A DNA stretch of 11,958 nt from a bacterium (GCA_021791455.1 JAJYWM010000412.1:1-11958); one strand, 5' to 3'. Positions 1 through 6,465 are shown, counted from the stretch's first letter. The notes: generated from the letters alone by a model not told the origin. Numbers and translations: made by a program.

Positions 1-274
1 GGGGGGGGAGGGTCTGGGCCCCCCGGCCGGAGCACCAGAGGCAGAAGGCCTGCCAGGCGGCGCGGTAGGCGCGGCGGGTGGCGGGGCTGCGGGAGGCCTC
101 GGCGTAGGCGCGGGCGGCGCTCCCCGCCCCGGCGAGCTCCAGCCCCCCCGGATCCGCGGGCTCCTGGGGGCGGGCCATGGCTTGGGCCGACACGGCTAGC
201 CGTGCGGCCTCCACGATCCCCCGGGCGAGGGGGTCCGCATCCCCCTCAGGCGGTCTCCGGCGGCTCCCTGGCAC
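1..274 (-). CDS. Tyrosine recombinase/integrase, N-terminal part (runs off the window)
   Basis: Reading the minus strand from a GTG at 274-272 gives an open frame of about 91 residues to the window edge. The last 40 residues contain AYAEASRSPATRRAYRAAW followed by QAFCLWCSGRG. This is the usual first helix pair of the N-terminal SAM-like DNA-binding domain of phage integrases and Xer-like recombinases (S-x-x-T-x-x-A/Y-x-x-x-W-x-x-F-x-x-W-C). The catalytic domain lies outside the window. The start could instead be the ATG at 178-176 (MARPQEP), since the residues before it are low in complexity. A TACCAT -10-like box at 286-281 sits six bases before the GTG, which would give a leaderless transcript. 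A 33-bp palindrome lies just upstream. Family assignment is fairly sure. The role, probably integration or excision of the element, is inferred. Confidence 0.72.
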   Translation of the reverse strand, partial: MPGSRRRPPEGDADPLARGIVEAARLAVSAQAMARPQEPADPGGLELAGAGSAARAYAEASRSPATRRAYRAAWQAFCLWCSGRGAQTLPP

Positions 275-280
275 CCCCGG

Positions 281-286
281 ATGGTA
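281..286 (-). promoter_or_regulatory. Possible -10 box for a leaderless integrase transcript
   Basis: The minus strand reads TACCAT, then six bases, then the GTG start at 274. This fits the TANNNT -10 spacing common for leaderless actinobacterial genes. No convincing -35 is visible. The right flank of the 33-bp palindrome ends eight bases upstream, so a protein bound there could affect this promoter. Confidence 0.3.
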
Positions 287-293
287 GCGGAAT

Positions 294-326
294 CAGTGTC
301 CGATAAGTACCACTTATCGGACACTG
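294..326. repeat. 33-bp perfect palindrome, possible recombinase core site or operator
   Basis: Two perfect 15-bp arms (CAGTGTCCGATAAGT and its complement) flank a 3-bp centre, ACC. It can also be read as 11-bp arms GTGTCCGATAA/TTATCGGACAC around a 7-bp spacer. That is the layout of tyrosine recombinase core sites, and the inner ends ATAA...TTAT resemble Xer dif sites. It lies 20 bases upstream of the integrase start and 36 bases past the stop of the AAA+ gene. I saw no second copy in the window. An operator for the integrase, or a serine resolvase-type site, is also possible. As RNA it would form a strong hairpin, but no U-tract follows. Confidence 0.6.
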
Positions 327-361
327 CAGAACCCCAGCGCACGCCGAGGCGGGAGCCTACG

Positions 362-1375
362 CTATGCGATTTCGGCCCAGAGGGCGACAGCGGCGTTCAC
401 GTGACGCGCTGCGATGAGGTCAACGGAGGCCTCGCAGGCTGCGACGAGGGCACTGTGAGCAACAAGCATGGTGAACCGCAGACTGCCTCCGTGCTTCTCG
501 TATACCGTGGACACTGCCTCGACCGCGCTCTCCTCCATGACATCGGATAGCCGGCCTCCGGTGGCGATCCTGATTCGATGCGCAAGGATCCTTGCCACTC
601 CGTCGGGTAGGGGGATCTTCGGGATGTCGATGCGGGTGCCTAGAACGTTTTGAGCGGCTTGGTAGCCTGGAAGATTGACGTACCGCGAGTCCGCCGCGAC
701 CACGATCGCGGCGGGCAGCGATTCGCACATTGCTCGGATCACCCGGGAGAAGAAGCCCCTCACCAGATCGTCCTCGACACCCCCATTCACCCACTGGTCC
801 GCGTCGTCAACCACGAGGACTGGCTGAAGGCCCTTCGCTGAGATCATCTCCATGACGTTGCGCACCATCTCGATGTGCTCCGTGGCGCTTCTGGGCTCGC
901 GATCAGCGACAGTCTCGATCTCGGCCGAAATGCCACCGGTGGCGAGCCACGCAGGTGGCCCGAGTGTGACCCCCAGCGTCCGCGTCTCTTGTCTTGTCGA
1001 GGCCTGTAGCTGTCTGGTCTCCCTTTTCGACAGCAGTCGCGCTTCGCGTGCCACCGTTGCGACCGCGTGAGCCGCGAACTTACCTGGCTGGCTGACGACC
1101 TGGGGATCCTCCGCTGCCACCGGAACACGCACCGGAGCCAAGCCCGCAGCTTCATCACGGAAGGCCCACGCCAGCATGCTCGACTTCCCCGACCCCGATC
1201 CACCCATGATGACCACGCGTCCGCCAGCCCGGACCGCCCTATCGAGCGCCTGCTCTGTCTCCTGACGGCCGCACAGAGTGTCGAAGGGGACGTGCTTGGC
1301 GGCTAGCTGCTGCCGCGGTGGGGTTGGTTCAAACGCTGCCGCCGCGCGCGCCCTCTCGAGCAGATCACTGCTCAC
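362..1375 (-). CDS. AAA+ ATPase, ORC/Cdc6-like, with intact Walker motifs
   Basis: A 337-aa protein starting at GTG 1375-1373. Its start overlaps the stop of the upstream AAA+ gene by four bases (GTGA), so the two are probably translationally coupled. Residues 31-50 (FDTLCGRQETEQALDRAVRA) match the lead-in helix seen before the P-loop in ORC/Cdc6-type and related STAND-like ATPases. Walker A is GGSGSGKS at residues 58-65 and Walker B is LVVDDAD at 187-193, both canonical. A possible sensor strand (IVVAADSRYVN) follows at about residue 225. The C-terminal 80 residues look helical, with an arginine in GGSLRF that could act as sensor 2. No nuclease, helicase or membrane segment is visible. It probably works with its degenerate partner upstream, one hydrolysing ATP and the other not. 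The target process is unknown; DNA loading, transposition-type target selection, regulation and defence all remain possible. Confidence 0.8.
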   Translation of the reverse strand: MSSDLLERARAAAAFEPTPPRQQLAAKHVPFDTLCGRQETEQALDRAVRAGGRVVIMGGSGSGKSSMLAWAFRDEAAGLAPVRVPVAAEDPQVVSQPGKFAAHAVATVAREARLLSKRETRQLQASTRQETRTLGVTLGPPAWLATGGISAEIETVADREPRSATEHIEMVRNVMEMISAKGLQPVLVVDDADQWVNGGVEDDLVRGFFSRVIRAMCESLPAAIVVAADSRYVNLPGYQAAQNVLGTRIDIPKIPLPDGVARILAHRIRIATGGRLSDVMEESAVEAVSTVYEKHGGSLRFTMLVAHSALVAACEASVDLIAARHVNAAVALWAEIA

Positions 1376-2418
1376 GGCACGCCGTCCGACACCAAGCGGT
1401 AGATCTTCCTCCGGCCTCCCCCAGGAGAAGGTTCAGTGGCACCGGTGACCAGCCCGACCGTTTCCATACCCTTAAGCACTTGAGTCGCGCGGCTGCGAGT
1501 CCAGCCAAGGTTTCGCAGCAGTACTGGATCCGAGGCGCTTGCTGCTCCCAGGCTGGCAAGCTCGGCCGCGAGGGCCGCTGCGGATGGGCCAAGTGAGTTC
1601 AGCCGAATCTGCAGAGCAGTCTTCGCCTCAGACTGCTCATCCAAACTCTTGTGCAACTGAAGGTATTCCCGGGTGGCGGCCAGAATGGAGCGGGGATTCC
1701 CGTCGCCCAGTGCCACCAGAGCGTCCAACTGGTCCCTATCGAGCGTTCCCGGAGGAACACGTCTAGCCACGAGGTCCATGGCCGCCACTGGTCCCAGGGG
1801 CTTGATCGAGATGGTCTGCTCAAAGAAGGCATCCGCAGGAGGGCGGGTGAGCGTGGCCTCCTCATTCGGACCGACCCCCACCAGCCAGGCAAGTGGCAAT
1901 TCCCACAGCTCGTCGCGCAACTTGCCAAACAGTGTGTAAGCCGTCTCTGAGTCGGGGACCCCGTCCAGGATCACCGTGCCTCGCCTTCCTCCCAGCTCAG
2001 ACTTGACCTGCTCGAACACGTCCAGCAGCCGGAGCGAGTCCTGCCGCTTTACGGGAACCTTGCGTCCATAGATCAAGGTGAGGGAGTCCAGAACGGTCGC
2101 AAGGTTGCTAGGCTCAGTTACCGTGCGGGGGGCGCCGACCAACTTCTCGAAGGCCACGTCGAGGAGCCCCTGTGCGTCACTGGCCAGCCGACCGTCGACT
2201 ACTGCCAGCGGACCACTGTCCCTGCGCCGGCGTCTGTAGGCGACGTGCCTGAGGAGACTGGTCACTCCACTGCCCCGCTCCCCAACCACCAGCGCGTTCA
2301 TCCCCGCCGTCAGGGCATACTCGAGTGCCCGGAGCTCGTCTTCCCGATCCACGAATAGCTGCGCGTCCGCCTCAGTGTCCAGGAGTGGCCGCCCGGAGAG
2401 TTGGTACTGCATGGTCAT
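1372..2418 (-). CDS. AAA+ family protein with degenerate Walker motifs and C-terminal winged helix
   Basis: A 348-aa protein from ATG 2418. A TTG at 2451 in the same frame would add 11 residues, but those lie inside a good promoter, so ATG 2418 (or ATG 2412) is preferred. Residues 18-40 (DAQLFVDREDELRALEYAL) are the ORC/Cdc6-like lead-in. The P-loop is GERGSGVTS at residues 46-54: the invariant lysine is valine, encoded by GTG. The Walker B region (TVILDGVPDSE, about 148-158) has only one acidic residue after the hydrophobic strand. Together these suggest a protein that folds like an ATPase but may not hydrolyse ATP. The last 75 residues (LRNLGWTRSRATQVLKGMETVGLV, then a basic wing and YRLV) look like a winged-helix DNA-binding domain, as in archaeal Orc1/Cdc6. 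It lies between the MerR-like gene and the canonical AAA+ gene. Function is inferred only. Confidence 0.78.
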   Translation of the reverse strand: MTMQYQLSGRPLLDTEADAQLFVDREDELRALEYALTAGMNALVVGERGSGVTSLLRHVAYRRRRRDSGPLAVVDGRLASDAQGLLDVAFEKLVGAPRTVTEPSNLATVLDSLTLIYGRKVPVKRQDSLRLLDVFEQVKSELGGRRGTVILDGVPDSETAYTLFGKLRDELWELPLAWLVGVGPNEEATLTRPPADAFFEQTISIKPLGPVAAMDLVARRVPPGTLDRDQLDALVALGDGNPRSILAATREYLQLHKSLDEQSEAKTALQIRLNSLGPSAAALAAELASLGAASASDPVLLRNLGWTRSRATQVLKGMETVGLVTGATEPSPGGGRRKIYRLVSDGVP

Positions 2419-2420
2419 CA

Positions 2421-2451
2421 CTATCCTAACTGTTAGGTTGGTGAGAGTCAA
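2421..2451 (-). promoter_or_regulatory. Promoter with palindromic operator candidate for the AAA+ pair
   Basis: On the minus strand, TTGACT (2451-2446) is followed after exactly 17 bases by TAGGAT (2428-2423), close to the sigma-70/SigA consensus. The ATG at 2418 begins five bases after the -10, so the transcript would be leaderless or start just upstream of the second in-frame ATG at 2412. The perfect palindrome CCTAAC-T-GTTAGG (2425-2437) covers the -10 and the end of the spacer, where a repressor would block polymerase. The stretch is clearly richer in A/T than its surroundings. The neighbouring MerR-like protein is the obvious candidate ligand, by inference. Confidence 0.6.
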
Positions 2452-2478
2452 GGCGCGGCCCGCCCTGGAGTCGGCGGC

Positions 2479-3702
2479 TCACTCGCCGAACGCGATCTTC
2501 CAGAGCACCCGTTGCCGCGGTGGCAGAACAGCTGCCAGCCCCTGCAGAGTGGTGGGAGGACTTCCAGCTCGGCTCTGAAGCTCCTCCAGGTGCAGAGCTA
2601 GCCAACCTAGAAGCAGTCGACCTCCGCGGGCACGGGCGAACTCCCCGAGCCTTCCGCCCGCAAACGCGCCGCGATCGTGCAGAAGCACCAGGACGCTCAG
2701 GACCACGAGGGCGTCGTCTGTGCTCTTCACCGGGCGATACCGGGAGAGAAGCGCCAGCCAGAGACCCAGCCGCTCCGCCAGGCTTCTCAGTGGCGAGCCT
2801 GGCATTGATCCGTACTGGGCTGCAAGACGACTTGCCAAGGCCATCGTGCCCGACCAGAACTCGTTCCAGCCATGGGCGGCATCGCGCATCTCCAATAGGA
2901 CAGAATCCGGGCAGCGATCGAGGGCGGCCAAGAGCGGCTGCTGCCCCACATCCGGATCCATGAGGAGCCCGAGGGCCGCCTCGACCAAGGCCGCCGTCCC
3001 GACTGGCAGCAACGCGCGCCACTCTTCTGGCACCCTGCCGAACCCATCCCGCAGATGGCGCCTAAACTCGCCTCCGACGTCCAGCAGAAGAGCACGGACC
3101 CACCCCCTCGCTAAAGGGTGGACAACCACGCGCCGGACGACCTCTGCCATCCCGGCAAGGGTGCCCTCGGGGAGCATCGATGGCTCCGAATCCGTAATCC
3201 CGGCCTTCCCCACCTCCTCTATTAGCATCGTGGCCAGCCGGTCCACTCGGCGGAGGGAGGGCTGCTCCTCAGCGGTTCTCCACGACCAGGAAGCGGTGCC
3301 CATCTCTGCATGGACATGTCGAATCTGCTCCCTGTAGGCCCGGGCCAAGTCGAGCCGGACCTGGGCCAGATCGATGTCCGCGCCGGCCAGCCACAGGCTC
3401 AGTCGTTGCCAGGAGTGGGCGTTGACGCCCTGGCCACGCAGTCGGCAGACCTGGAGCACACGTCGGTAAGCGAGCGCGCACCAGAGCTGGGCCGACCCAC
3501 GTCCTCTGCCCAATGACTGGAACCGTGGAGGCGGAACCAGGCCAGCCCGCCTCCACGCCAGGAGCGTCGCCCTAGTGAGAGGAGCTAGCCCTTTGGACGC
3601 CGACCAAGCGTTGGCTCGACGCAGCAATTCTTCGGTCGGCCAGCCCGGGACCCCCGGAGACCCAGATACAGGTGTGATCGCCACGGGCTTGAAGCCTACC
3701 AT
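2479..3702 (-). CDS. MerR-like N-terminal HTH protein with long helical C-terminus
   Basis: The frame is open back to 3813, but the first 37 residues are low-complexity and overlap the divergent intergenic region. ATG 3702 gives a more likely 407-aa protein starting MVGFKPVAITP. Residues 22-90 resemble a MerR-type winged helix-turn-helix: PTEELLRRANAW, then TRATLLAWRRAGLVPPP, with the characteristic 'W/Y-x-x-x-G-L-(L/V)-x-x-P' end of the recognition region, and RRVLQVCRLRGQGV corresponding to the following helices. The rest (residues 100-407) is alpha-helical and rich in Leu and Arg, with no domain I recognise and no clear membrane segment. MerR regulators are usually 120-270 aa, so this is unusually long. 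It ends 60 bases before the AAA+ pair, which has its own palindrome-bearing promoter. Autoregulation or a DNA-targeting role in the set is inferred. Confidence 0.65.
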   Translation of the reverse strand: MVGFKPVAITPVSGSPGVPGWPTEELLRRANAWSASKGLAPLTRATLLAWRRAGLVPPPRFQSLGRGRGSAQLWCALAYRRVLQVCRLRGQGVNAHSWQRLSLWLAGADIDLAQVRLDLARAYREQIRHVHAEMGTASWSWRTAEEQPSLRRVDRLATMLIEEVGKAGITDSEPSMLPEGTLAGMAEVVRRVVVHPLARGWVRALLLDVGGEFRRHLRDGFGRVPEEWRALLPVGTAALVEAALGLLMDPDVGQQPLLAALDRCPDSVLLEMRDAAHGWNEFWSGTMALASRLAAQYGSMPGSPLRSLAERLGLWLALLSRYRPVKSTDDALVVLSVLVLLHDRGAFAGGRLGEFARARGGRLLLGWLALHLEELQSRAGSPPTTLQGLAAVLPPRQRVLWKIAFGE

Positions 3703-3723
3703 CTGCACTGCTAGGGTGACCGC

Positions 3724-3737
3724 GGGGCGAGCGCCCC
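3724..3737. repeat. Short inverted repeat in the divergent intergenic region
   Basis: GGGGCG-AG-CGCCCC forms a 6-bp inverted repeat. It lies between the ATG of the leftward MerR-like gene (3702) and that of the rightward 57-aa gene (3774). The position suits an operator shared by the divergent genes, but a GC-only repeat is weak evidence in such DNA. Confidence 0.25.
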
Positions 3738-3773
3738 ACCGGATCGGGCCCGAATGCCCGAGGAGGTCCCCAA

Positions 3774-3947
3774 ATGGACCGCGACGACCGGCGACGCCTC
3801 GGCCTGATCGCAATAGGCGCCTCGGCAGCCCACGCGATCGCCAAGAAGCGGGTACACCCGCTCCACGTTGTCACCGTCCTCATCGGCGTGCTCGGGGGGT
3901 TTGGCGACGGCCCCTCTGGGGCCCGTGTCCCGGCCAGAAAGAGGTGA
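3774..3947 (+). CDS. 57-aa small protein, possible membrane-associated, first gene of the conjugation cluster
   Basis: ATG 3774 has a strong ribosome binding site, AGGAGG at 3761-3766, seven bases upstream. The 57-residue product begins MDRDDRRRLGLIAIGAS and continues with a hydrophobic stretch, HVVTVLIGVLGGF (about residues 31-43), ending in a basic tail. It therefore has one or two short hydrophobic segments. No family is recognised. The next small gene starts two bases after its stop, and the coupling-protein cluster follows on the same strand. Tiny membrane proteins are common in actinobacterial transfer operons, so a role as a transfer accessory protein is a reasonable guess. The evidence for translation is the strong RBS and tight gene packing. 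Confidence 0.55.
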   Translation: MDRDDRRRLGLIAIGASAAHAIAKKRVHPLHVVTVLIGVLGGFGDGPSGARVPARKR

Positions 3948-3951
3948 GGTG

Positions 3952-4068
3952 GTGCTCTGGCATTGGCTTCGGCTCGCGGTGGCCATGTTCGCCTGGATCG
4001 GGTTCTTCAAGTCGCCTACCAGACGTGCTCTGGGAGACGCATTGCTCCGGACGATCAGCGCCAGCTAG
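3952..4068 (+). CDS. Very small single-pass membrane protein candidate (about 38 aa)
   Basis: Two adjacent GTG codons (3949 and 3952) follow the stop of the 57-aa gene, with AGAGG at 3940-3944 as a ribosome binding site; GTG 3952 has the better spacing. The product (VLWHWLRLAVAMFAWIGFF, then a short basic and polar tail ending RTISAS) has one aromatic-rich hydrophobic helix of about 19 residues, like a single transmembrane segment. No family is recognised. Position and packing suggest it is co-expressed with the coupling-protein genes. The region from its stop to 4174 holds nothing I recognise except a weak GGTGGAG ribosome binding site for the next gene. Confidence 0.4.
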   Translation: MLWHWLRLAVAMFAWIGFFKSPTRRALGDALLRTISAS

Positions 4069-4174
4069 CGAACCAGCTCTCCACCCGGGTTGACTTCGAG
4101 CTCCTGATCGGCGTACACAGCAGCCACCGGGAGCGGCTACCGGCAAAGTCGTTCAAGAGCCGCGGTGGAGTCCC

Positions 4175-4627
4175 ATGCCGCGATCTCCAGGCAGCACTGC
4201 TCCCATCCCGCCCGCGTGGGACCTGGAGCACTGCCGGGACGACCAGCTTGCCCAGCGGTACGCCGACCTGCTCGCCTTCGTCTCCTGGCTCCAGAAGCAA
4301 GACGTAGGCGTCCCGGCCTGCTGGTATGCCCACGGCTGGCTGGTCCACCGGCTGGCCGCCCTGCAGGCCTGGCGGGTCCGCGCATACGCGCCCGATGCCA
4401 ACCCCCGAGATGCCGCCGACTGGTGGGCCGTGGGGCTGGCCGCCCTCCAGCGCGACTGTGAGCCGCTGCTCGCCCACCAGGGCCGGCATCCACCGCCGGA
4501 TGCCCCGTGGGACGACCCGGTCCCCATCCCCGAGTTCGGCGCCTTCGTCCAGGCCCTGGTGCGAGGGAGGGCCGAGCATCCCCCGCCCGCGCCACGAGCG
4601 CGTCCGTCTCGGAGAGCCCCACCGTGA
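4175..4627 (+). CDS. DUF4913-like accessory protein upstream of the coupling ATPase
   Basis: A 150-aa soluble protein starting at ATG 4175, with GGTGGAG just upstream. The core at residues 48-95 (PACWYAHGWLVHRLAALQAW...ADWWAVGLAAL) resembles the tryptophan-rich DUF4913 pattern: a C-W-x-x-H/W segment, then an 'L-x-A-L-x-x-A-W' helix, then a W-W/W-x-x-H segment. DUF4913-type proteins occur beside TraG/VirD4-like genes in actinobacterial integrative elements and plasmids. The C-terminal 30 residues are proline- and arginine-rich. Its stop overlaps the start of the coupling protein (GTGA at 4624-4627), which indicates co-translation. The family call is from pattern memory and is moderate. The molecular role is unknown; possibly it helps bring the substrate to the coupling protein. 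Confidence 0.55.
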   Translation: MPRSPGSTAPIPPAWDLEHCRDDQLAQRYADLLAFVSWLQKQDVGVPACWYAHGWLVHRLAALQAWRVRAYAPDANPRDAADWWAVGLAALQRDCEPLLAHQGRHPPPDAPWDDPVPIPEFGAFVQALVRGRAEHPPPAPRARPSRRAPP

Positions 4628-6210
4628 GGCCCGTCGCCAGCCGCTGGGGGCCGGTCGTCACCAGGGTCATCGGCTGGCTGCTGGTCCTCGCCTGGGTGGC
4701 TCTCCTCGGCTGGTGGATCCACACCGTCTACATCTCCGAAATCATCACCTGGGTCATCCTGACCCTGGTTGGCTGGCGGCTGCGCCCTCTCGCCCGGCGG
4801 CTCTGGTGGCGTCACGGCTGGCACTGGCCACTGCCCCCGGCTCCTCCTCCCGGCCCCCCTCCCTCCTTCCGGATCTGCTGCGGCCGTGACCCCAGGGGTT
4901 GGGTCAGCGCGCCACCCCAGGTCGCGACCCTGGTCCTGGGGCCGCCCCGCAGCGGCAAGACCCGCGGCCTGATCATCCCCAACGTCGCCGCCTGGGAGGG
5001 TCCGGTCCTGGCCACCACCACCCGCCGCGACGTCCCCGACGCCACCTGCGCCCGGCGCGCCCAGATGGGGACCGTCTGGGTCTTCGACCCCCTCGGCGTG
5101 GTGGATCCCCTGCCTCCCCAAGCCCGGCGGCTGGTCTGGTCCCCCCTGCGCGGCTGCCGCGACTGGGACACCGCCCGCCAGCGGGCCGAGGCGCTCGCCG
5201 TCGACACCGGCCGGGGCGTCGAGGACGCCAGCCACTGGCGGACCCGGGCCACCCAGCTCCTGGCCGTCCTCCTCCACGCCGCCGCCCTGGAGGACCGCTC
5301 CATGGCGACCGTCTGCGCCTGGGCCCACGCCAAGCGCTCAGAGCCCGCCCAGGCCTTCTGCCAGAAGGCGGAGAGCCAGGCCGCCCTGGCCCTCTTGCAG
5401 GGGCTGCTGCGCACCCCCGACAGGGAGCGCGGCAGCATCTGGTCGGCGCTGCAGGGGATGCTATCCCCCTTCGACACTACCAGGGTCTGCCAGGCCGCCG
5501 ATGCCACCCCCGAGTTCCCCTTCCTGCCCGACGAGTTCTTCTCCGGCCCCAACACCGTCTACGTCGTCTCCCCCTCCGACGCCGCCACCGACGGGGCCCC
5601 TCTGGTCGTGGGCCTGGTGGAGGAGCTGCGCCTGGCCGCCCTGCGCATCTCCGGCCCCAGCGGCGCCCTCCCCATCCCCTGGCTGCTCGCCCTCGACGAG
5701 GTGGCCACCATCTGCCCGCTGCCCGTCCTCCCCCGCCTGCTGGCCGAGGGCGGCGGCCGCAACCTGGTCACCCTGATAGCCATGCAGGACCTCCGCCAGG
5801 CCGCCGCCCGCTGGACCCCCGCCGGGGCCCAGAGCTTCCTCACCCTGGCCGGAGCCAAGGTGGTCCTCCCCGGCTACGCCGACGCCGACACCCTGCAGCA
5901 GCTGGAGACCCTGGTGGGCCGCCACCTGGTCTCCCTCACCACGACCACCTCCTCCCGCACCAGGCGCCATGACCAGCGCCACGACGACGAGACTGAGAGC
6001 ACCTCCCAGAGCTTCGTGGAGCAGCCCCGCCTCCCCGCCTCCGCCTGGCGCGGCGGGTACCCGGGCTCCGCCTGGGTCCTCATCGGCGCCGGCGAGCCCC
6101 AGCAGATAGCCCTCATAGACCCGGAGCGCACTCAGCCCTTCGCTGGCTGGCTGCGGCCCGCTGAGGAGGCCCCACAGCCGGTGGAAGCGGCTACGCTCCC
6201 CCAGCCGTGA
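4624..6210 (+). CDS. VirD4/TraG-family type IV coupling protein (conjugative DNA-transfer ATPase)
   Basis: A 528-aa protein from GTG 4624, chosen because it overlaps the upstream stop by four bases and because the upstream extension of the open frame (to 4507) overlaps the preceding gene. Two transmembrane helices lie at about residues 12-32 and 35-53. A proline-rich linker (PPAPPPGPPPS) follows, then the cytoplasmic RecA-like domain. Walker A is GPPRSGKT at 106-113 and Walker B is LLALDE ending at D358-E359. The motif AMQDLRQ (about 386-392) carries the conserved glutamine of the VirD4/TraG/TraD family. Coupling proteins sit at the inner face of the membrane and pump the relaxase-bound strand into the secretion channel. 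No relaxase or channel genes are in the window, so whether transfer is autonomous cannot be judged. The length is typical of short Gram-positive versions. Confidence 0.9.
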   Translation: MRPVASRWGPVVTRVIGWLLVLAWVALLGWWIHTVYISEIITWVILTLVGWRLRPLARRLWWRHGWHWPLPPAPPPGPPPSFRICCGRDPRGWVSAPPQVATLVLGPPRSGKTRGLIIPNVAAWEGPVLATTTRRDVPDATCARRAQMGTVWVFDPLGVVDPLPPQARRLVWSPLRGCRDWDTARQRAEALAVDTGRGVEDASHWRTRATQLLAVLLHAAALEDRSMATVCAWAHAKRSEPAQAFCQKAESQAALALLQGLLRTPDRERGSIWSALQGMLSPFDTTRVCQAADATPEFPFLPDEFFSGPNTVYVVSPSDAATDGAPLVVGLVEELRLAALRISGPSGALPIPWLLALDEVATICPLPVLPRLLAEGGGRNLVTLIAMQDLRQAAARWTPAGAQSFLTLAGAKVVLPGYADADTLQQLETLVGRHLVSLTTTTSSRTRRHDQRHDDETESTSQSFVEQPRLPASAWRGGYPGSAWVLIGAGEPQQIALIDPERTQPFAGWLRPAEEAPQPVEAATLPQP

Positions 6211-6449
6211 CCGCCGACCGCGCCGTCCCTGCAATCGCGATCGCCAAGCGGACCGCGGCGCTGCTCCGTGACGCCCGCTCGGTCCAGCGGCGGCTGGACA
6301 CCCTGGCGACGACTGCGCTCGCCACTGACGACCCCAGCCTGCCCCAGATCGACGTGGCCAGAGAGGCGGTGCAGCAGCTCGTGGTCGAGCTCACCTACCG
6401 GGAGCGGGACGAGCAGCGAAGAGCCAAGGCAGGGCGCCGGATCCGCTGA
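6207..6449 (+). CDS. 80-aa helical hypothetical protein coupled to the coupling ATPase
   Basis: It starts at GTG 6207, overlapping the stop of the coupling-protein gene (GTGA), so it belongs to the same operon. The 80 residues are almost all helix-forming: AIAKRTAALLRDARSVQRRL, then VAREAVQQLVVELTYRERDE and a basic tail KAGRRIR. There is no signal peptide, membrane segment or cysteine. A small coiled-coil or nucleic-acid-binding accessory protein is possible. No family is recognised. Confidence 0.6.
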   Translation: MTADRAVPAIAIAKRTAALLRDARSVQRRLDTLATTALATDDPSLPQIDVAREAVQQLVVELTYRERDEQRRAKAGRRIR

Positions 6450-6465
6450 GCCGGCCAAACCCGGC
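6450..6465. terminator. Weak hairpin between converging genes
   Basis: GCCGG-CCAAAC-CCGGC can fold into a 5-bp stem. It lies in the 42-bp gap between the rightward transfer cluster and the leftward vapC-like gene, where a bidirectional terminator would be expected. There is no T-tract on either side, so this is a position-based guess. Confidence 0.25.

Noticed and set aside
294..326. The 33-bp palindrome as an intrinsic terminator after the AAA+ gene
   Set aside because: The hairpin would be strong, but no run of U follows on either strand; the symmetry and position next to an integrase fit a protein-binding site better.
3703..3813. N-terminal extension of the MerR-like protein up to 3813
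   Set aside because: The 37 extra residues are low-complexity and overlap the divergent promoter region and the RBS and start of the rightward 57-aa gene; ATG 3702 is the more sensible start.
4153..5328. 391-aa open frame on the minus strand
   Set aside because: It is antisense to the DUF4913-like and coupling-protein genes, consists of Gly/Ala/Pro/Asp-rich sequence typical of the complement of high-GC coding DNA, and has no recognisable motif.
4899..5972. 357-aa open frame on the plus strand within the coupling-protein gene
   Set aside because: The Arg/Pro/Gly-rich composition shows a frame shadow; the overlapping frame carries Walker A and B and the transmembrane helices.
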